11,884 bases of DNA from Novosphingobium sp. (GCA_021299075.1 JAJTFU010000108.1:1-11884), one strand, 5' to 3'; counted from the first letter of the stretch, positions 1 to 7,778 are shown. Numbers and translations are program-made. The notes: a model not told the origin generated them from the sequence alone.

Positions 1-1
1 C

Positions 2-751
2 GGGATCCTGATGTCGAGCCCGTCCGAAACCACCCTGATCGTGCTGGCAACGGCCTCAGCCGTGCAACTTATCAACGCCGAAGCCGCCCAGTTCTGGCAG
101 ACTGTCACCGCGATCGGCCTGACGATCACCCCGGGCCTTGCCTGGCTGGGCAAGCGGCTCGGCACGCGGGTCGAAGGGCAGCGCCCGATCGTCGACCTGC
201 CGGAAGACGACGCCCCGCGCGCAATCGTGGTGGGGATGGGCCGGGTCGGTCGGCTGGTGGCCGATATGCTGCGGGTTCACGACAAGCCGTTCGTGGGGAT
301 CGACGGTGATGCCGACACCGTCATGCGCGCGCAGGTTGATGGCTATCCGGTTGTCTTCGGCGATGCTGCCTGGGAAAGCACCTTGCGCCGCCTGGGGATT
401 GAACGGGCCAGCGCGATCATCCTGACCATGGACGAGCCGGTCGCCGTACAGCGGCTGGTCCGCAAGCTACGCGTGGCCCACCCCGACTTGACGATCATCG
501 CCCGCGCCCGTGATGTCAGCCACGCCGCGCTACTCTACCGCGCTGGGGCGAGCCACGCCGTGCCGGAAACGCTCGAAAGCTCGCTGCAATTGTCGGAAGC
601 CGTCCTTGTCGACCTCGGCGTGCCGATGGGCCCGGTCATCGCCAGCATTCACGAGAAGCGCGACGAATACCGCGCCCAGATCATGGAAGAGGGCGAGCTG
701 GACGAGAAGCCCAGCCTGAAGAGTGCAACACTGCGGGAGCGCGGGGCCTGA
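2..751 (+). CDS. Kef-type monovalent cation:proton antiporter, C-terminal part (5' end outside window)
   Basis: Inner-membrane K+/H+ antiporter of the CPA2 (KefB/KefC) family; only the C-terminal part is present. The reading frame is open to the left edge, with codons for Gly-Ile-Leu before the first ATG at 11, so that ATG is probably internal. Counting from it, residues 8-48 are hydrophobic and look like the last membrane segments. A TrkA-N/RCK domain follows with a Rossmann glycine motif GMGRVG (75-80) and acidic residues after the second strand (VGIDGD, 95-100), which in this family suggests nucleotide binding. The stretch IIARARDVSH matches what I recall of the RCK region of E. coli KefC. 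RCK domains gate the transport channel; in E. coli the gating ligands are glutathione and its adducts, but the ligand here cannot be read from sequence. The stop lies 4 nt from the stop of the convergent membrane-protein gene. Family assignment is firm; the exact subtype is not. Confidence 0.9.
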   Translation, partial: GILMSSPSETTLIVLATASAVQLINAEAAQFWQTVTAIGLTITPGLAWLGKRLGTRVEGQRPIVDLPEDDAPRAIVVGMGRVGRLVADMLRVHDKPFVGIDGDADTVMRAQVDGYPVVFGDAAWESTLRRLGIERASAIILTMDEPVAVQRLVRKLRVAHPDLTIIARARDVSHAALLYRAGASHAVPETLESSLQLSEAVLVDLGVPMGPVIASIHEKRDEYRAQIMEEGELDEKPSLKSATLRERGA

Positions 752-755
752 ACGG

Positions 756-1238
756 CTAGTCCTCGATCATACGCTGCGGCCAGGCCGACGCAGCACCTGC
801 CAGAGCCCACAGGCCGAACGCGATCCAGGTGAGCTGGTAGGGAGCCGTTACCGGATCGACGGGATAGAGCGCAGCCCGGTAAAAGCACCAGGCGGCCAAT
901 CCCAGGCCGCCAATCTGCAGGGTAGGCCATAGGGTTCGCATCGAATCCACACTGGCAAGCCGCCATCTTTGGGTCCGGAACTGCGGATCGGGTGCCCACA
1001 GCGAATTGGCGAAACGCAGGAAAGGCCACAGCCACAGCAGCGCCACGAAGGGCGCCAACATCTCCAAAAGGGGGAGATAGTCGTTGAAGCAGTCGTCGAA
1101 CTCGCCGGTAAACTCACGGCCGCGGCATCGGACCGCCTGTTTCGCCCCCGCACCTTTCAGCGGGAATGTCGATACGGCCATGAACAGAACACCACCGAAG
1201 AACGCGATCACTTTGCGAAGGCCTTCGGCGATCCGCAT
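756..1238 (-). CDS. Small hypothetical membrane protein, co-transcribed with alaS
   Basis: A 160-residue protein that I do not recognise. Hydrophobic stretches at about residues 9-25, 57-77, 105-123 and 133-152 suggest three or four transmembrane helices. Between the first two is a polar loop with two cysteines (CRGREFTGEFDDCFNDY, about 38-54); a second polar loop (about 80-104) is rich in Arg and Trp. The ATG start is 2 nt beyond the alaS stop codon, with a weak purine stretch inside the alaS end as ribosome-binding site, so expression is probably coupled to alaS transcription and translation. Its stop is 4 nt from the stop of the convergent Kef-type gene, leaving almost no room for a terminator. 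Base composition is like its neighbours and the frame is uninterrupted, so a real gene is likely. No function is proposed. Confidence 0.75.
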   Translation of the reverse strand: MRIAEGLRKVIAFFGGVLFMAVSTFPLKGAGAKQAVRCRGREFTGEFDDCFNDYLPLLEMLAPFVALLWLWPFLRFANSLWAPDPQFRTQRWRLASVDSMRTLWPTLQIGGLGLAAWCFYRAALYPVDPVTAPYQLTWIAFGLWALAGAASAWPQRMIED

Positions 1239-1240
1239 GG

Positions 1241-3886
1241 CTAGTCCGCCAGCACGCCCTTCACCGCCGCAATCGCCTCAGCCGCCTTGTCACCGTCCGG
1301 ACCGCCGCCCTGGGCCATGTCGGCACGGCCGCCGCCGCCCTTGCCGCCCAGCGCTTCGACACCCGCGCGGACAAGGTCGACTGCGCTGACCTTGCCGGTC
1401 AGGTCATCGGTCACTGCGGCGGCGATGCTGGCCTTGCCTTCGTTGACCGCGACAATCACCGCCACGCCCGAGCCGAGCCGCGCCTTGGCCTGATCGAGCA
1501 AGCCGCGCAGTTCCTTGGGATCGAGCCCATCCAGGACCTGGCCGGAGAACTTGACCCCGCCGACTTCCTCGTCGGCACTGGCCGCCGCAGCACTGCCGCC
1601 GCCCAGGGCAAGCGCCTTCTTGGCTTCGGCCAGCTCACGCTCCAGCTTGCGGCGCTCATCCAGCAGCGCGGTGACGCGGGCTTCGACATCATCGGGCGTG
1701 GTGCGCAGCACGGCAGCTGCGCCCTTCAGCGCATCCTCACGGCCGGCGAGATAGCGGAAGGCGCCTTCACCGGTCATCGCCTCGATCCGGCGCACGCCCG
1801 AGCTGACGGCGCTTTCGCTGACGATCCGGAACAGGCCGATATCGCCGGTCGCGCGCACGTGGGTGCCGCCGCATAGTTCGACCGAATAGGTCTTGTCGGT
1901 GGTGCGGCCCATCGAGAGCACGCGAACCTCCTCACCGTACTTTTCACCGAACAGCGCCATGGCCCCGGCGGCGATGGCATCGTCCGGGCTCATCAGACGG
2001 GTGACGACCGGCTCGTTGGCGCGGATCTCGGCGTTCACTTCGGCTTCGATCGCAGCAATGTCCTCGGCCGTCAGAGCCGTGGGGTGTGAGAAGTCGAAGC
2101 GCAGGCGATCGGCCGCAACCAGCGAGCCCTTCTGCGTGACATGGGCACCCAGCCGGTTGCGCAGCGCGGCGTGAGCCAGGTGCGTGGCCGAGTGGTTGGC
2201 GCGGATCGCATCGCGGCGCGCGACATCGATGTCGAGCTTGACCACGTCGCCAACCTTGACCGTCCCGGCCTGGACCGTGCCGTTGTGGGCATGCAGCCGC
2301 CCGAGCGGCTTGGCGGTATCGGCCACGGCGATGGTCAGGCCATCAGCCCCGGCAATCGTGCCGCTGTCGCCGGTCTGGCCGCCACTTTCGCCATAGAACG
2401 GGGTCTGATTGACGATGACGGTCACCGCATCGCCCGCGCTGGCGCTGTCCACTTCCTTGCCGTCCTTGACCAGCGCGACGACCTGCGCCTCGCCCGTGGT
2501 GGCAGTATAGCCGGTGAACTCGGTCGCGCCGACGCGTTCGGCAATGTCGAACCACACTTCAGCATCGGCAGCCTGCCCAGAGCCCTTCCAGGCGGCGCGG
2601 GCAGCGGCCTTCTGTTGGGCCATCGCCGCATCGAAGCCGGCGCGGTCCACCCCGATCCCGCGGGCGCGCAGCGCGTCCTCGGTCAAGTCATAGGGGAAGC
2701 CATAGGTGTCGTAGAGCTTGAACGCGGTTTCACCCGGCAGCTCGCCGCCCTCACCCATAGCGCCGGTCGCTTCGTCGAGCAGCTTGAGCCCGTTGGCCAG
2801 CGTGCGGCGGAACTGCACTTCCTCGCGCTGCAGGGTTTCCTCGATCAGCGGCTGAGCCCGGCCAAGTTCAGGATAGGCGGCGCCCATTTCCTGCACCAGC
2901 GATGCCACCAGGCGGTGCATCAGGGGCTCCTTGGCACCCAGCAGGTGGGCGTGGCGCATGGCGCGGCGCATGATCCGGCGCAGCACATAGCCGCGACCTT
3001 CGTTGCTGGGCAGCACGCCATCGGCCAGCAGGAAGCTGGTCGAGCGCAGGTGATCGGCGATCACGCGGTGGCTGGCCTTGCTCTCCCCCTCAGCCTTGAC
3101 CCCGGTCAGGCTTTCGGAAGCGGCAATCAGCGCCTTGAAGGTGTCAGTATCGTAGTTGTCGGTCACGCCCTGCATGACCGCGGCGATCCGCTCCAGCCCC
3201 ATGCCGGTATCGATGCTGGGCTTGGGCAGTTCGCTGACGATCTCGTCGGCCGCCTGCTCATACTGCATGAAGACCAGGTTCCAGACTTCGACGAAGCGGT
3301 CGCCGTCCTCATCCGGGCTGCCGGGAGGGCCGCCGAAGATGTGATCGCCGTGATCGTAGAAGATTTCGCTGCATGGCCCGCAGGGACCATCAGAACCCAT
3401 CGCCCAGAAGTTGTCCTTGGTCGGGATGCGGATGATCCGCTCTGCCGGCAGACCGGCGATCTTCTGCCACAGGGCAAAAGCCTCATCATCGGTGTGATAG
3501 ACGGTGGCGGTCAGCCGGTTCGGGTTGAGGCCCCATTCCTTGGTCAGCAGGGTCCAGGCGTGGATGATCGCCTGTTCCTTGAAATAGTCCCCGAAGCTGA
3601 AATTCCCCAGCATTTCGAAGAAGGTATGGTGACGCGCGGTATAGCCGACATTGTCGAGGTCGTTATGCTTGCCCCCGGCGCGCACGCACTTCTGGCTGGA
3701 AGTGGCGCGCGGGATCGCGCGGGTTTCCAGACCAGTAAAGACGTTCTTGAACGGCACCATCCCCGCGTTGGTGAACATCAGGGTGGGATCGTTGTACGGA
3801 ACCAGCGGAGCCGACTGCACCACCTCGTGCCCATGCGAGCCGAAGTAATCGAGGAAGGAGCGGCGGATATCGTTCGTCGAGGTCAT
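1241..3886 (-). CDS. alaS: Alanine--tRNA ligase (AlaRS)
   Basis: Cytoplasmic class II aminoacyl-tRNA synthetase that charges tRNA-Ala with alanine in an ATP-dependent reaction and clears Ser/Gly mischarging. At 881 residues it has the usual full length. Class II catalytic core elements are visible: MFTNAGMVPFKNVF (37-50), then KDNFWAMGSDGPCGPCSEI (157-175), and DTGMGLERI (226-234). The editing domain has the metal-binding HxxxH motif (HSATH, 565-569) and the distal CGGTH motif (672-676). A coiled-coil-like stretch (about 740-762) leads to the C-Ala domain with the glycine-rich block at 848-862. The ATG is preceded by a strong purine-rich ribosome-binding site (AGGGGCGGGG). A 52-nt gap separates it from the methyltransferase upstream on the same strand; that gap has only a poor promoter candidate, so alaS may share transcripts with the methyltransferase. 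A small membrane-protein gene follows directly. Confidence 0.98.
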   Translation of the reverse strand: MTSTNDIRRSFLDYFGSHGHEVVQSAPLVPYNDPTLMFTNAGMVPFKNVFTGLETRAIPRATSSQKCVRAGGKHNDLDNVGYTARHHTFFEMLGNFSFGDYFKEQAIIHAWTLLTKEWGLNPNRLTATVYHTDDEAFALWQKIAGLPAERIIRIPTKDNFWAMGSDGPCGPCSEIFYDHGDHIFGGPPGSPDEDGDRFVEVWNLVFMQYEQAADEIVSELPKPSIDTGMGLERIAAVMQGVTDNYDTDTFKALIAASESLTGVKAEGESKASHRVIADHLRSTSFLLADGVLPSNEGRGYVLRRIMRRAMRHAHLLGAKEPLMHRLVASLVQEMGAAYPELGRAQPLIEETLQREEVQFRRTLANGLKLLDEATGAMGEGGELPGETAFKLYDTYGFPYDLTEDALRARGIGVDRAGFDAAMAQQKAAARAAWKGSGQAADAEVWFDIAERVGATEFTGYTATTGEAQVVALVKDGKEVDSASAGDAVTVIVNQTPFYGESGGQTGDSGTIAGADGLTIAVADTAKPLGRLHAHNGTVQAGTVKVGDVVKLDIDVARRDAIRANHSATHLAHAALRNRLGAHVTQKGSLVAADRLRFDFSHPTALTAEDIAAIEAEVNAEIRANEPVVTRLMSPDDAIAAGAMALFGEKYGEEVRVLSMGRTTDKTYSVELCGGTHVRATGDIGLFRIVSESAVSSGVRRIEAMTGEGAFRYLAGREDALKGAAAVLRTTPDDVEARVTALLDERRKLERELAEAKKALALGGGSAAAASADEEVGGVKFSGQVLDGLDPKELRGLLDQAKARLGSGVAVIVAVNEGKASIAAAVTDDLTGKVSAVDLVRAGVEALGGKGGGGRADMAQGGGPDGDKAAEAIAAVKGVLAD

Positions 3887-3938
3887 AGCGCCCCGCCCCT
3901 AGGACACACGCGGTTTTGCGGCAAGCAGGAAGGCGCGA

Positions 3939-4763
3939 TCAGGCTGAATCGCTCTGCGCCGAAACCAGCCAGGCCGCCGCGGCCATCGCGATCAGGTTCC
4001 CGCTGCGGTGCCGTTCCAGCCAGTCGCGAATCCGCGCCTCGGCCTCGGCCAGCGTGGTCCCTTCCAGGCTGCGTAGATAGGGCGCGGCCGGGCCGATCCG
4101 GCGGAACAGGCCAAGCGCGTCTTCGACCGGGTCCTCCCCGGTGCCACAGACATAGGCGAAATCGACGGGCGCGAAGCCAACGTCACGCCACCCGGCCGCC
4201 GCAAGAATGCCCTCGACATGGGCCGGTTCGGCAAAGGCAAATGGCCCCGGCGCGCGCGGATTGGGCGATGGCGGCAGGCCCAGCAGCTCAGCCAACCCGG
4301 TTGCCCAGGCATTCTCTCCCGGCGTGCGGAAGCAGGAGAACAGCAGCCGCGCAGCCGGAGCAGCGCCGGTTCGGATATTGGCAAAGGCCGCCGGCGGATC
4401 GGCAAAGAACATCACGCCGTGGCGCGAAACGATCAGGTCCGCCGCGAAAGCCGGATCGCGCCAGCTGCCGGCATCGGCCTCGATAAAGCGGACATTGCCC
4501 AGCTCCGCCCCGCGCCCCTTGGCCACCTCGATCAGGTCATAGGAAATATCGACGCCCAGCACCTGCGCGCCGGCATGCTGGCGGGCCAACGCCAGCGACA
4601 GCTCACCGGCCCCGCACCCGACATCCAGCACGGCCTTGCCCACCAATGGCGCGGCGCGTTCCAGCAATACCTGGGTCAGCCCGGCAAAGGACCGGTCAGT
4701 CAGCGCATAGTTCTGCGCCCAGCTGCGCCCGACCTGCGTGCGCCAATCCATCTCTGTCGTCAT
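3939..4763 (-). CDS. Class I SAM-dependent methyltransferase
   Basis: A 274-residue soluble protein with a Rossmann-fold SAM-binding domain. Motif I is VLDVGCGAGE (45-54); the acidic residue after strand 2 is Asp72 (GVDIS), expected to bind the SAM ribose; Asp97 (EADAGSW) sits in motif II; and RHGVMFFADP (114-123) is the motif IV-like stretch seen in small-molecule methyltransferases of the BioC/UbiE kind. The C-terminal part (about 150-274) is specific to the subfamily and presumably forms the substrate lid. The substrate cannot be inferred. The start is uncertain: no good ribosome-binding site precedes Met1, while Met5 (ATG at 4749-4751) has only a weak AGAG before it. The gene starts a minus-strand series leading into alaS, and diverges from the broken EF-G paralogue across 146 nt. 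Confidence 0.88.
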   Translation of the reverse strand: MTTEMDWRTQVGRSWAQNYALTDRSFAGLTQVLLERAAPLVGKAVLDVGCGAGELSLALARQHAGAQVLGVDISYDLIEVAKGRGAELGNVRFIEADAGSWRDPAFAADLIVSRHGVMFFADPPAAFANIRTGAAPAARLLFSCFRTPGENAWATGLAELLGLPPSPNPRAPGPFAFAEPAHVEGILAAAGWRDVGFAPVDFAYVCGTGEDPVEDALGLFRRIGPAAPYLRSLEGTTLAEAEARIRDWLERHRSGNLIAMAAAAWLVSAQSDSA

Positions 4764-4909
4764 GCGGAGAGGCTAGGTCGGCATGCGGCGCGAGACAACA
4801 GAGATTCCACTTGCGACTCACCAGGAACAGGCAGAGCATCCCTGCATCCTGACGCGCCGAGCGCGACAGCAGCGCCCGACGCGCCTTCACGAGCATGAGG
4901 AGGCGGACG
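4764..4909. promoter_or_regulatory. Divergent intergenic region between methyltransferase and EF-G paralogue
   Basis: This 146-nt non-coding stretch must hold the promoters of two divergent genes, because both neighbours start here. A weak + strand candidate is TTGCGA (4812-4817) with a poor -10 about 17 nt downstream. I see no convincing sigma-70 hexamer pair on the minus strand, no strong palindrome and no riboswitch-like fold. The assignment rests on gene layout, not on recognised motifs. Confidence 0.4.
4897..4903 (+). promoter_or_regulatory. Ribosome-binding site that sets the EF-G paralogue start at 4910
   Basis: The sequence GAGGAGG includes a full AGGAGG Shine-Dalgarno core (4898-4903) six nt before the ATG at 4910. 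The in-frame ATG at 4895 overlaps this site and has no purine-rich stretch of its own at the right distance, so 4910 is the natural start. That start also brings the P-loop to the usual distance from the N-terminus for this family. Confidence 0.8.
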
Positions 4910-6833
4910 ATGGGTAACACTCAATCAGGCAATCATTCCGGCAGCAGGGGAACCCGTGCGGTCGCGCTGGTGGGGCCGGCCGGCACGGGCAAGACCAGCC
5001 TCGCCGAGGCGCTGCTCTTCGCCAGCGGCGCCATAACCAGACAGGGCAGTGTCGAGGCCGGAACCACGGTCGGCGATGCCAGCCCGGAAGCTCGCGCGCG
5101 GCGCGGCTCAACCGAAATCAACCTCACCCACTTTGACTACCTGGGCGATTCCTATGCCCTGATCGACACGCCGGGCGGCGCGGGCTTCGCCGCCGATGGC
5201 CTGACCGCGCTGCAATCGGCCGACCTGGCGCTGGTGGTGATCGACCCGGCGCCCGAGCGGGCCGTGCTGGCCGAGCCAGTCCTGCGGCGGCTAGATGCCC
5301 TGGGCGTGCCGCACGCGATCTTCATCGCTGGAGCGCGCCTATCGCTATCGCCCTGGCAAGGAGAGCGAGCGGGTCGAGATCCCCGGCGAGGTGCTGGAAC
5401 GCGAACGCGCCGAACGCACCCACCTGCTTGAGACGCTCGCCGATTTCGACGACGCGCTGATGGAGGCCCTGCTGCTGGACGAGCAGCCCGACCAGCAGTT
5501 GGTCATGGCCGACCTGGCCGCCGATACGGCGGGCAACAAGGTCGTGCCGGTGCTGCTCGGCTCGGCGCTGACGGGTGGTGGCGTGCACCGCCTGCTCAAG
5601 CTGTTGCGGCACGAGGCCCCTGCCCCCGATGCGGCAGCACAGCGATTGGGCGCTGACGCCGGCGGCATCCATGTCTTCAAAATCGCCAATGGCGGGGCAA
5701 TGGGTCGCCTCGCGCTGGGCCGCGTGCTGGGCAAGCCGCTGAGTGAAGGCGACGAGCTGGTGATCGGCAGTGAAGCGGCGCGGGCCGGATCGCTGTTCTT
5801 TGTCCAGGGTGAAAAGACCGCCAAGCAGCCGGGCGCCCGGCCCGGCGATGTCGTGGCCATCGCACGGATCGAGGGTGCGCGCAGCGGGATGCTGATCGGG
5901 GCCAAGGGGCACGATCCCGAAGCACTGCTGGTCAGCTATCCACCGCGCAATGCTGCGCTGGCCATCACCACGCGCGACCGGCGTGACGACGTCAAGCTTT
6001 CCACCGCGCTCCACCGCCTGTGCGAGGAGGACCCGGCGCTCGAATGGACCCAGGATCAGGCCAGCCACGAGACCGTGCTGCGCGGGATCAACGATGAGCA
6101 CCTGCAGGTCGTGCTCGGCCGTCTGCAACGGCGCTATGGCGTGGCGGTCGATTGCCGGCCGCCGCGCATCGCTTACCGCGAATCGATCCGCAAGGCGGCA
6201 ACAGCACGCGGCCGGCACAAGAAGCAGTCGGGCGGTCACGGCCAGTACGGCGATTGCGTGATTGCGATCCGCCCGCTGGAGCGCGGCGAAGGCTTTGTCT
6301 TCGAGGACAAGATCACCGGCGGCGCGATCCCGCGTCAGTATATCCCGGCAGTCGAAGCCGGGATCCGTGACGCGATGGAGCGAGGCCCGCTGGGTTTCCC
6401 GGTCGTCGATGTTGCGGTCACCCTGACCGACGGCTCGTTCCACGCGGTCGACAGCTCCGAACTCGCCTTCCGGATCGCGGGACGCATGGCGATGGCCGAG
6501 GCGCTGGCCCAGGCCGCGCCCTATTTGCTGGAGCCGGTGATGAAAGTGACGGTCGATACCCCGGCCGGGAGCGGATCGAAGGCCGGATCGGTCCTCTCGA
6601 GCCGCCGCGGGCAGATCCTGGGCATGTCACCGCACCCGGACTGGACGCGGTGGGAACGGGTCGAGGCGCTGCTGCCCGAGGCGGCTATTGCTGGACTTGA
6701 TGCTGAACTGCGCTCGCTCAGCCAGGGCCTCGCCAGCTTCGTCGCCGAACCCGATCACCTGGCAGAACTGTCCGGCAAGCTCGCCGACGAGGTGGTCAAG
6801 GCGGAGACAGCGCGGGTGGTGAAGGCGGCCTAG
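4910..6833 (+). pseudogene. Elongation factor G paralogue (EF-G-like translational GTPase), disrupted by internal deletion and frameshift
   Basis: An EF-G homologue in two frames. The first (4910 to about 5326, 139 codons) carries the GTPase domain start: G1 P-loop VGPAGTGKT (about residues 21-29), a G2-like RRGSTEI stretch and G3 DTPGG. It ends with GVPHAIFI, exactly where EF-G proteins continue into the G4 motif NKxD. Instead the next residues in that frame are nonsense, stopping at 5431. From 5328 the next frame resumes normal EF-G sequence with LERAYRYRPGK and runs 501 codons through domain II, domain III (ETVLRGINDEHLQVVLGRL), domain IV (HKKQSGGHGQYGD, about 6217-6255) and domain V (EPVMKVTVDTPAGSGSKAG). 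G4 and G5 are absent. From family length, I infer about 40-50 codons were lost, in a number of bases that is not a multiple of three. No intact GTPase can be made. The flanks have no other damage, so the event looks recent, or it is an assembly error. It is a second-copy, EF-G-like type, not the main fusA of a str operon. Confidence 0.85.
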
Positions 6834-7639
6834 CGCAGGTTCCGGGCGGCCGTCGCGGCGATTTCGCGCACCAGCTTGGCAGCGAGGATCGCGGTGCGAT
6901 CGTTGCTGTCAAAACGCGGGTTGAGCTCGACCACGTCAGCGCCAACGATCTGCGCGGTCTGGGCGTGCAGTACGGTCAGAACTTCACGCGTCCGCAGTCC
7001 GCCCGGCTCGGGGTGCGAGACACCTGGAGCTTCGGATGGGTCGATCCCGTCGAGATCGAGCGACACGTAGAGCGGGCCATCCAGCACCGGGACCCTGCCT
7101 GGGCTGAAATCGGCGATCGGCACGATCTCCACGCCAAAGCGATCGGCCTGCTGCCGGCAATGGCGATTGAGAGTGCGGATCCCGACCTGGACCAGGCGGC
7201 GGCAATGGCCCGCTTCGAGGATCCGGGCGAAGGGCGAAGCATGGCTGCGCGGATTGCCCTCGAAATCGTCGTAGATGTCGGGGTGGGCATCGAAGTGCAG
7301 GATGTTGACCGGCCCGTGCCTGGCCGCGATTGCTTCGACCACCGGGAATGACACGGCATGATCGCCGCCCAGCAACAGCGGGATAGCTCCGGCGCCCAGG
7401 CTTTCCGCCACGGCGGCGCGAATGATGGCATCGTCGCCGGCCGTTTCGGTCAGCGGCAGGTCACCGCGATCCTCCAGCAGGAAGTCATGGCCGATTTCCT
7501 GCCCGTCCTCCGCCGCCAGGTTGCCGCGATCGCTCCAGAGCGCCGCACGGATCGCTTGGGGCGCAGCAGCGGGGCCACGCGTGAACGAGGAATTGCAGTC
7601 GGTCGGCAAACCGATGAGATGGAAGGTCGGGGTCAGCAT
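6830..7639 (-). CDS. Ureohydrolase family protein (arginase/agmatinase)
   Basis: Binuclear manganese hydrolase that splits a guanidino compound, producing urea in the arginase and agmatinase branches; 269 residues, full length. All metal-ligand motifs are present: GGDH (His94), DAHPD (Asp117, His119, Asp121) and SLDLDGID (Asp195, Asp197). APGVSHPEPGG (204-214) and DVVELNP (235-241, Glu239) are also conserved. The stretch DAHPDIYDDFEGNPRSHASP closely resembles what I recall of plant arginases, which form a clade with bacterial agmatinases, so arginine, agmatine or another guanidine compound is possible and sequence alone does not decide. The start has AAGAGCGGG upstream as a modest ribosome-binding site; that site overlaps one arm of an inverted repeat (7643-7678). 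The stop shares the palindrome CTAG (6830-6833) with the stop of the convergent EF-G paralogue. The recA terminator lies 49 nt upstream, so the gene needs its own promoter or readthrough. Confidence 0.92.
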   Translation of the reverse strand: MLTPTFHLIGLPTDCNSSFTRGPAAAPQAIRAALWSDRGNLAAEDGQEIGHDFLLEDRGDLPLTETAGDDAIIRAAVAESLGAGAIPLLLGGDHAVSFPVVEAIAARHGPVNILHFDAHPDIYDDFEGNPRSHASPFARILEAGHCRRLVQVGIRTLNRHCRQQADRFGVEIVPIADFSPGRVPVLDGPLYVSLDLDGIDPSEAPGVSHPEPGGLRTREVLTVLHAQTAQIVGADVVELNPRFDSNDRTAILAAKLVREIAATAARNLR

Positions 7640-7642
7640 CCC

Positions 7643-7678
7643 GCTCTTGGTCCATGGCCGGGCAGGAAGGTCAAGAGC
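7643..7678 (-). repeat. Inverted repeat over the ureohydrolase ribosome-binding region
   Basis: Arms GCTCTTG (7643-7649) and CAAGAGC (7672-7678) are perfect inverted repeats with a 22-nt spacer. On the minus-strand transcript the downstream arm contains the AAGAGC part of the presumed Shine-Dalgarno sequence of the ureohydrolase gene. A hairpin could therefore reduce ribosome access. Seven pairs with a long loop may also be chance. Confidence 0.3.
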
Positions 7679-7687
7679 CGGGGCATG

Positions 7688-7730
7688 AAAAAGACCGGCG
7701 CGGGGCCTGGTAAGGCACGCCGCGCCGGTC
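7688..7730 (-). terminator. Intrinsic terminator downstream of recA
   Basis: Perfect 11-bp arms GACCGGCGCGG (7693-7703) and CCGCGCCGGTC (7720-7730) enclose a 16-nt loop. Read on the minus strand, the stem is followed at once by five T (A-run 7688-7692 on the + strand), the layout of a rho-independent terminator. It ends the recA transcript 59-101 nt after the stop codon and separates recA from the ureohydrolase gene. Confidence 0.85.
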
Positions 7731-7739
7731 CTGTTTCGT

Positions 7740-7778
7740 GGAGGGCACCCTGGGGTATTGGGGGACGGGGCGCCCTCC
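7740..7778 (-). repeat. Second hairpin in the recA 3' untranslated region
   Basis: Arms GGAGGGCACCC (7740-7750) and GGGCGCCCTCC (7768-7778) pair over 11 positions with one mismatch; on the minus-strand RNA that position is a G-U wobble. The loop is 17 nt. It sits 10 nt after the recA stop and 9 nt before the terminator hairpin, and has no T-run of its own. It may stabilise the 3' end of the mRNA or assist termination. Confidence 0.5.

Noticed and set aside
3..8. GGATCC at the very left edge as a cloning junction
   Set aside because: It lies within an uninterrupted antiporter reading frame and reads as normal codons, so it is most likely chance.
3887..3938. T-box, riboswitch or attenuator before alaS
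   Set aside because: The gap is only 52 nt, has no stable fold, and T-boxes are not expected in alphaproteobacteria.
2141..4486. A 781-codon open frame on the + strand antisense to alaS and the methyltransferase
   Set aside because: It is the mirror of well-conserved genes in high-GC DNA, where reverse frames stay open by codon bias; its composition is low-complexity with no recognisable domain and no ribosome-binding site.
4696..4920. A 74-codon minus-strand frame spanning the divergent intergenic region
   Set aside because: Starts over the Shine-Dalgarno region of the EF-G paralogue and runs out of frame into the methyltransferase; Arg/Leu-rich with no homology I can see.
5324..5431. Programmed ribosomal frameshift joining the two EF-G frames
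   Set aside because: A frameshift alone would not explain the missing G4/G5 segment, and there is no slippery heptamer with a downstream structure at the junction.
5322..6443. A 373-codon open frame antisense to the EF-G paralogue
   Set aside because: Covers the highly conserved EF-G domains II-IV on the other strand, so it is a mirror frame.
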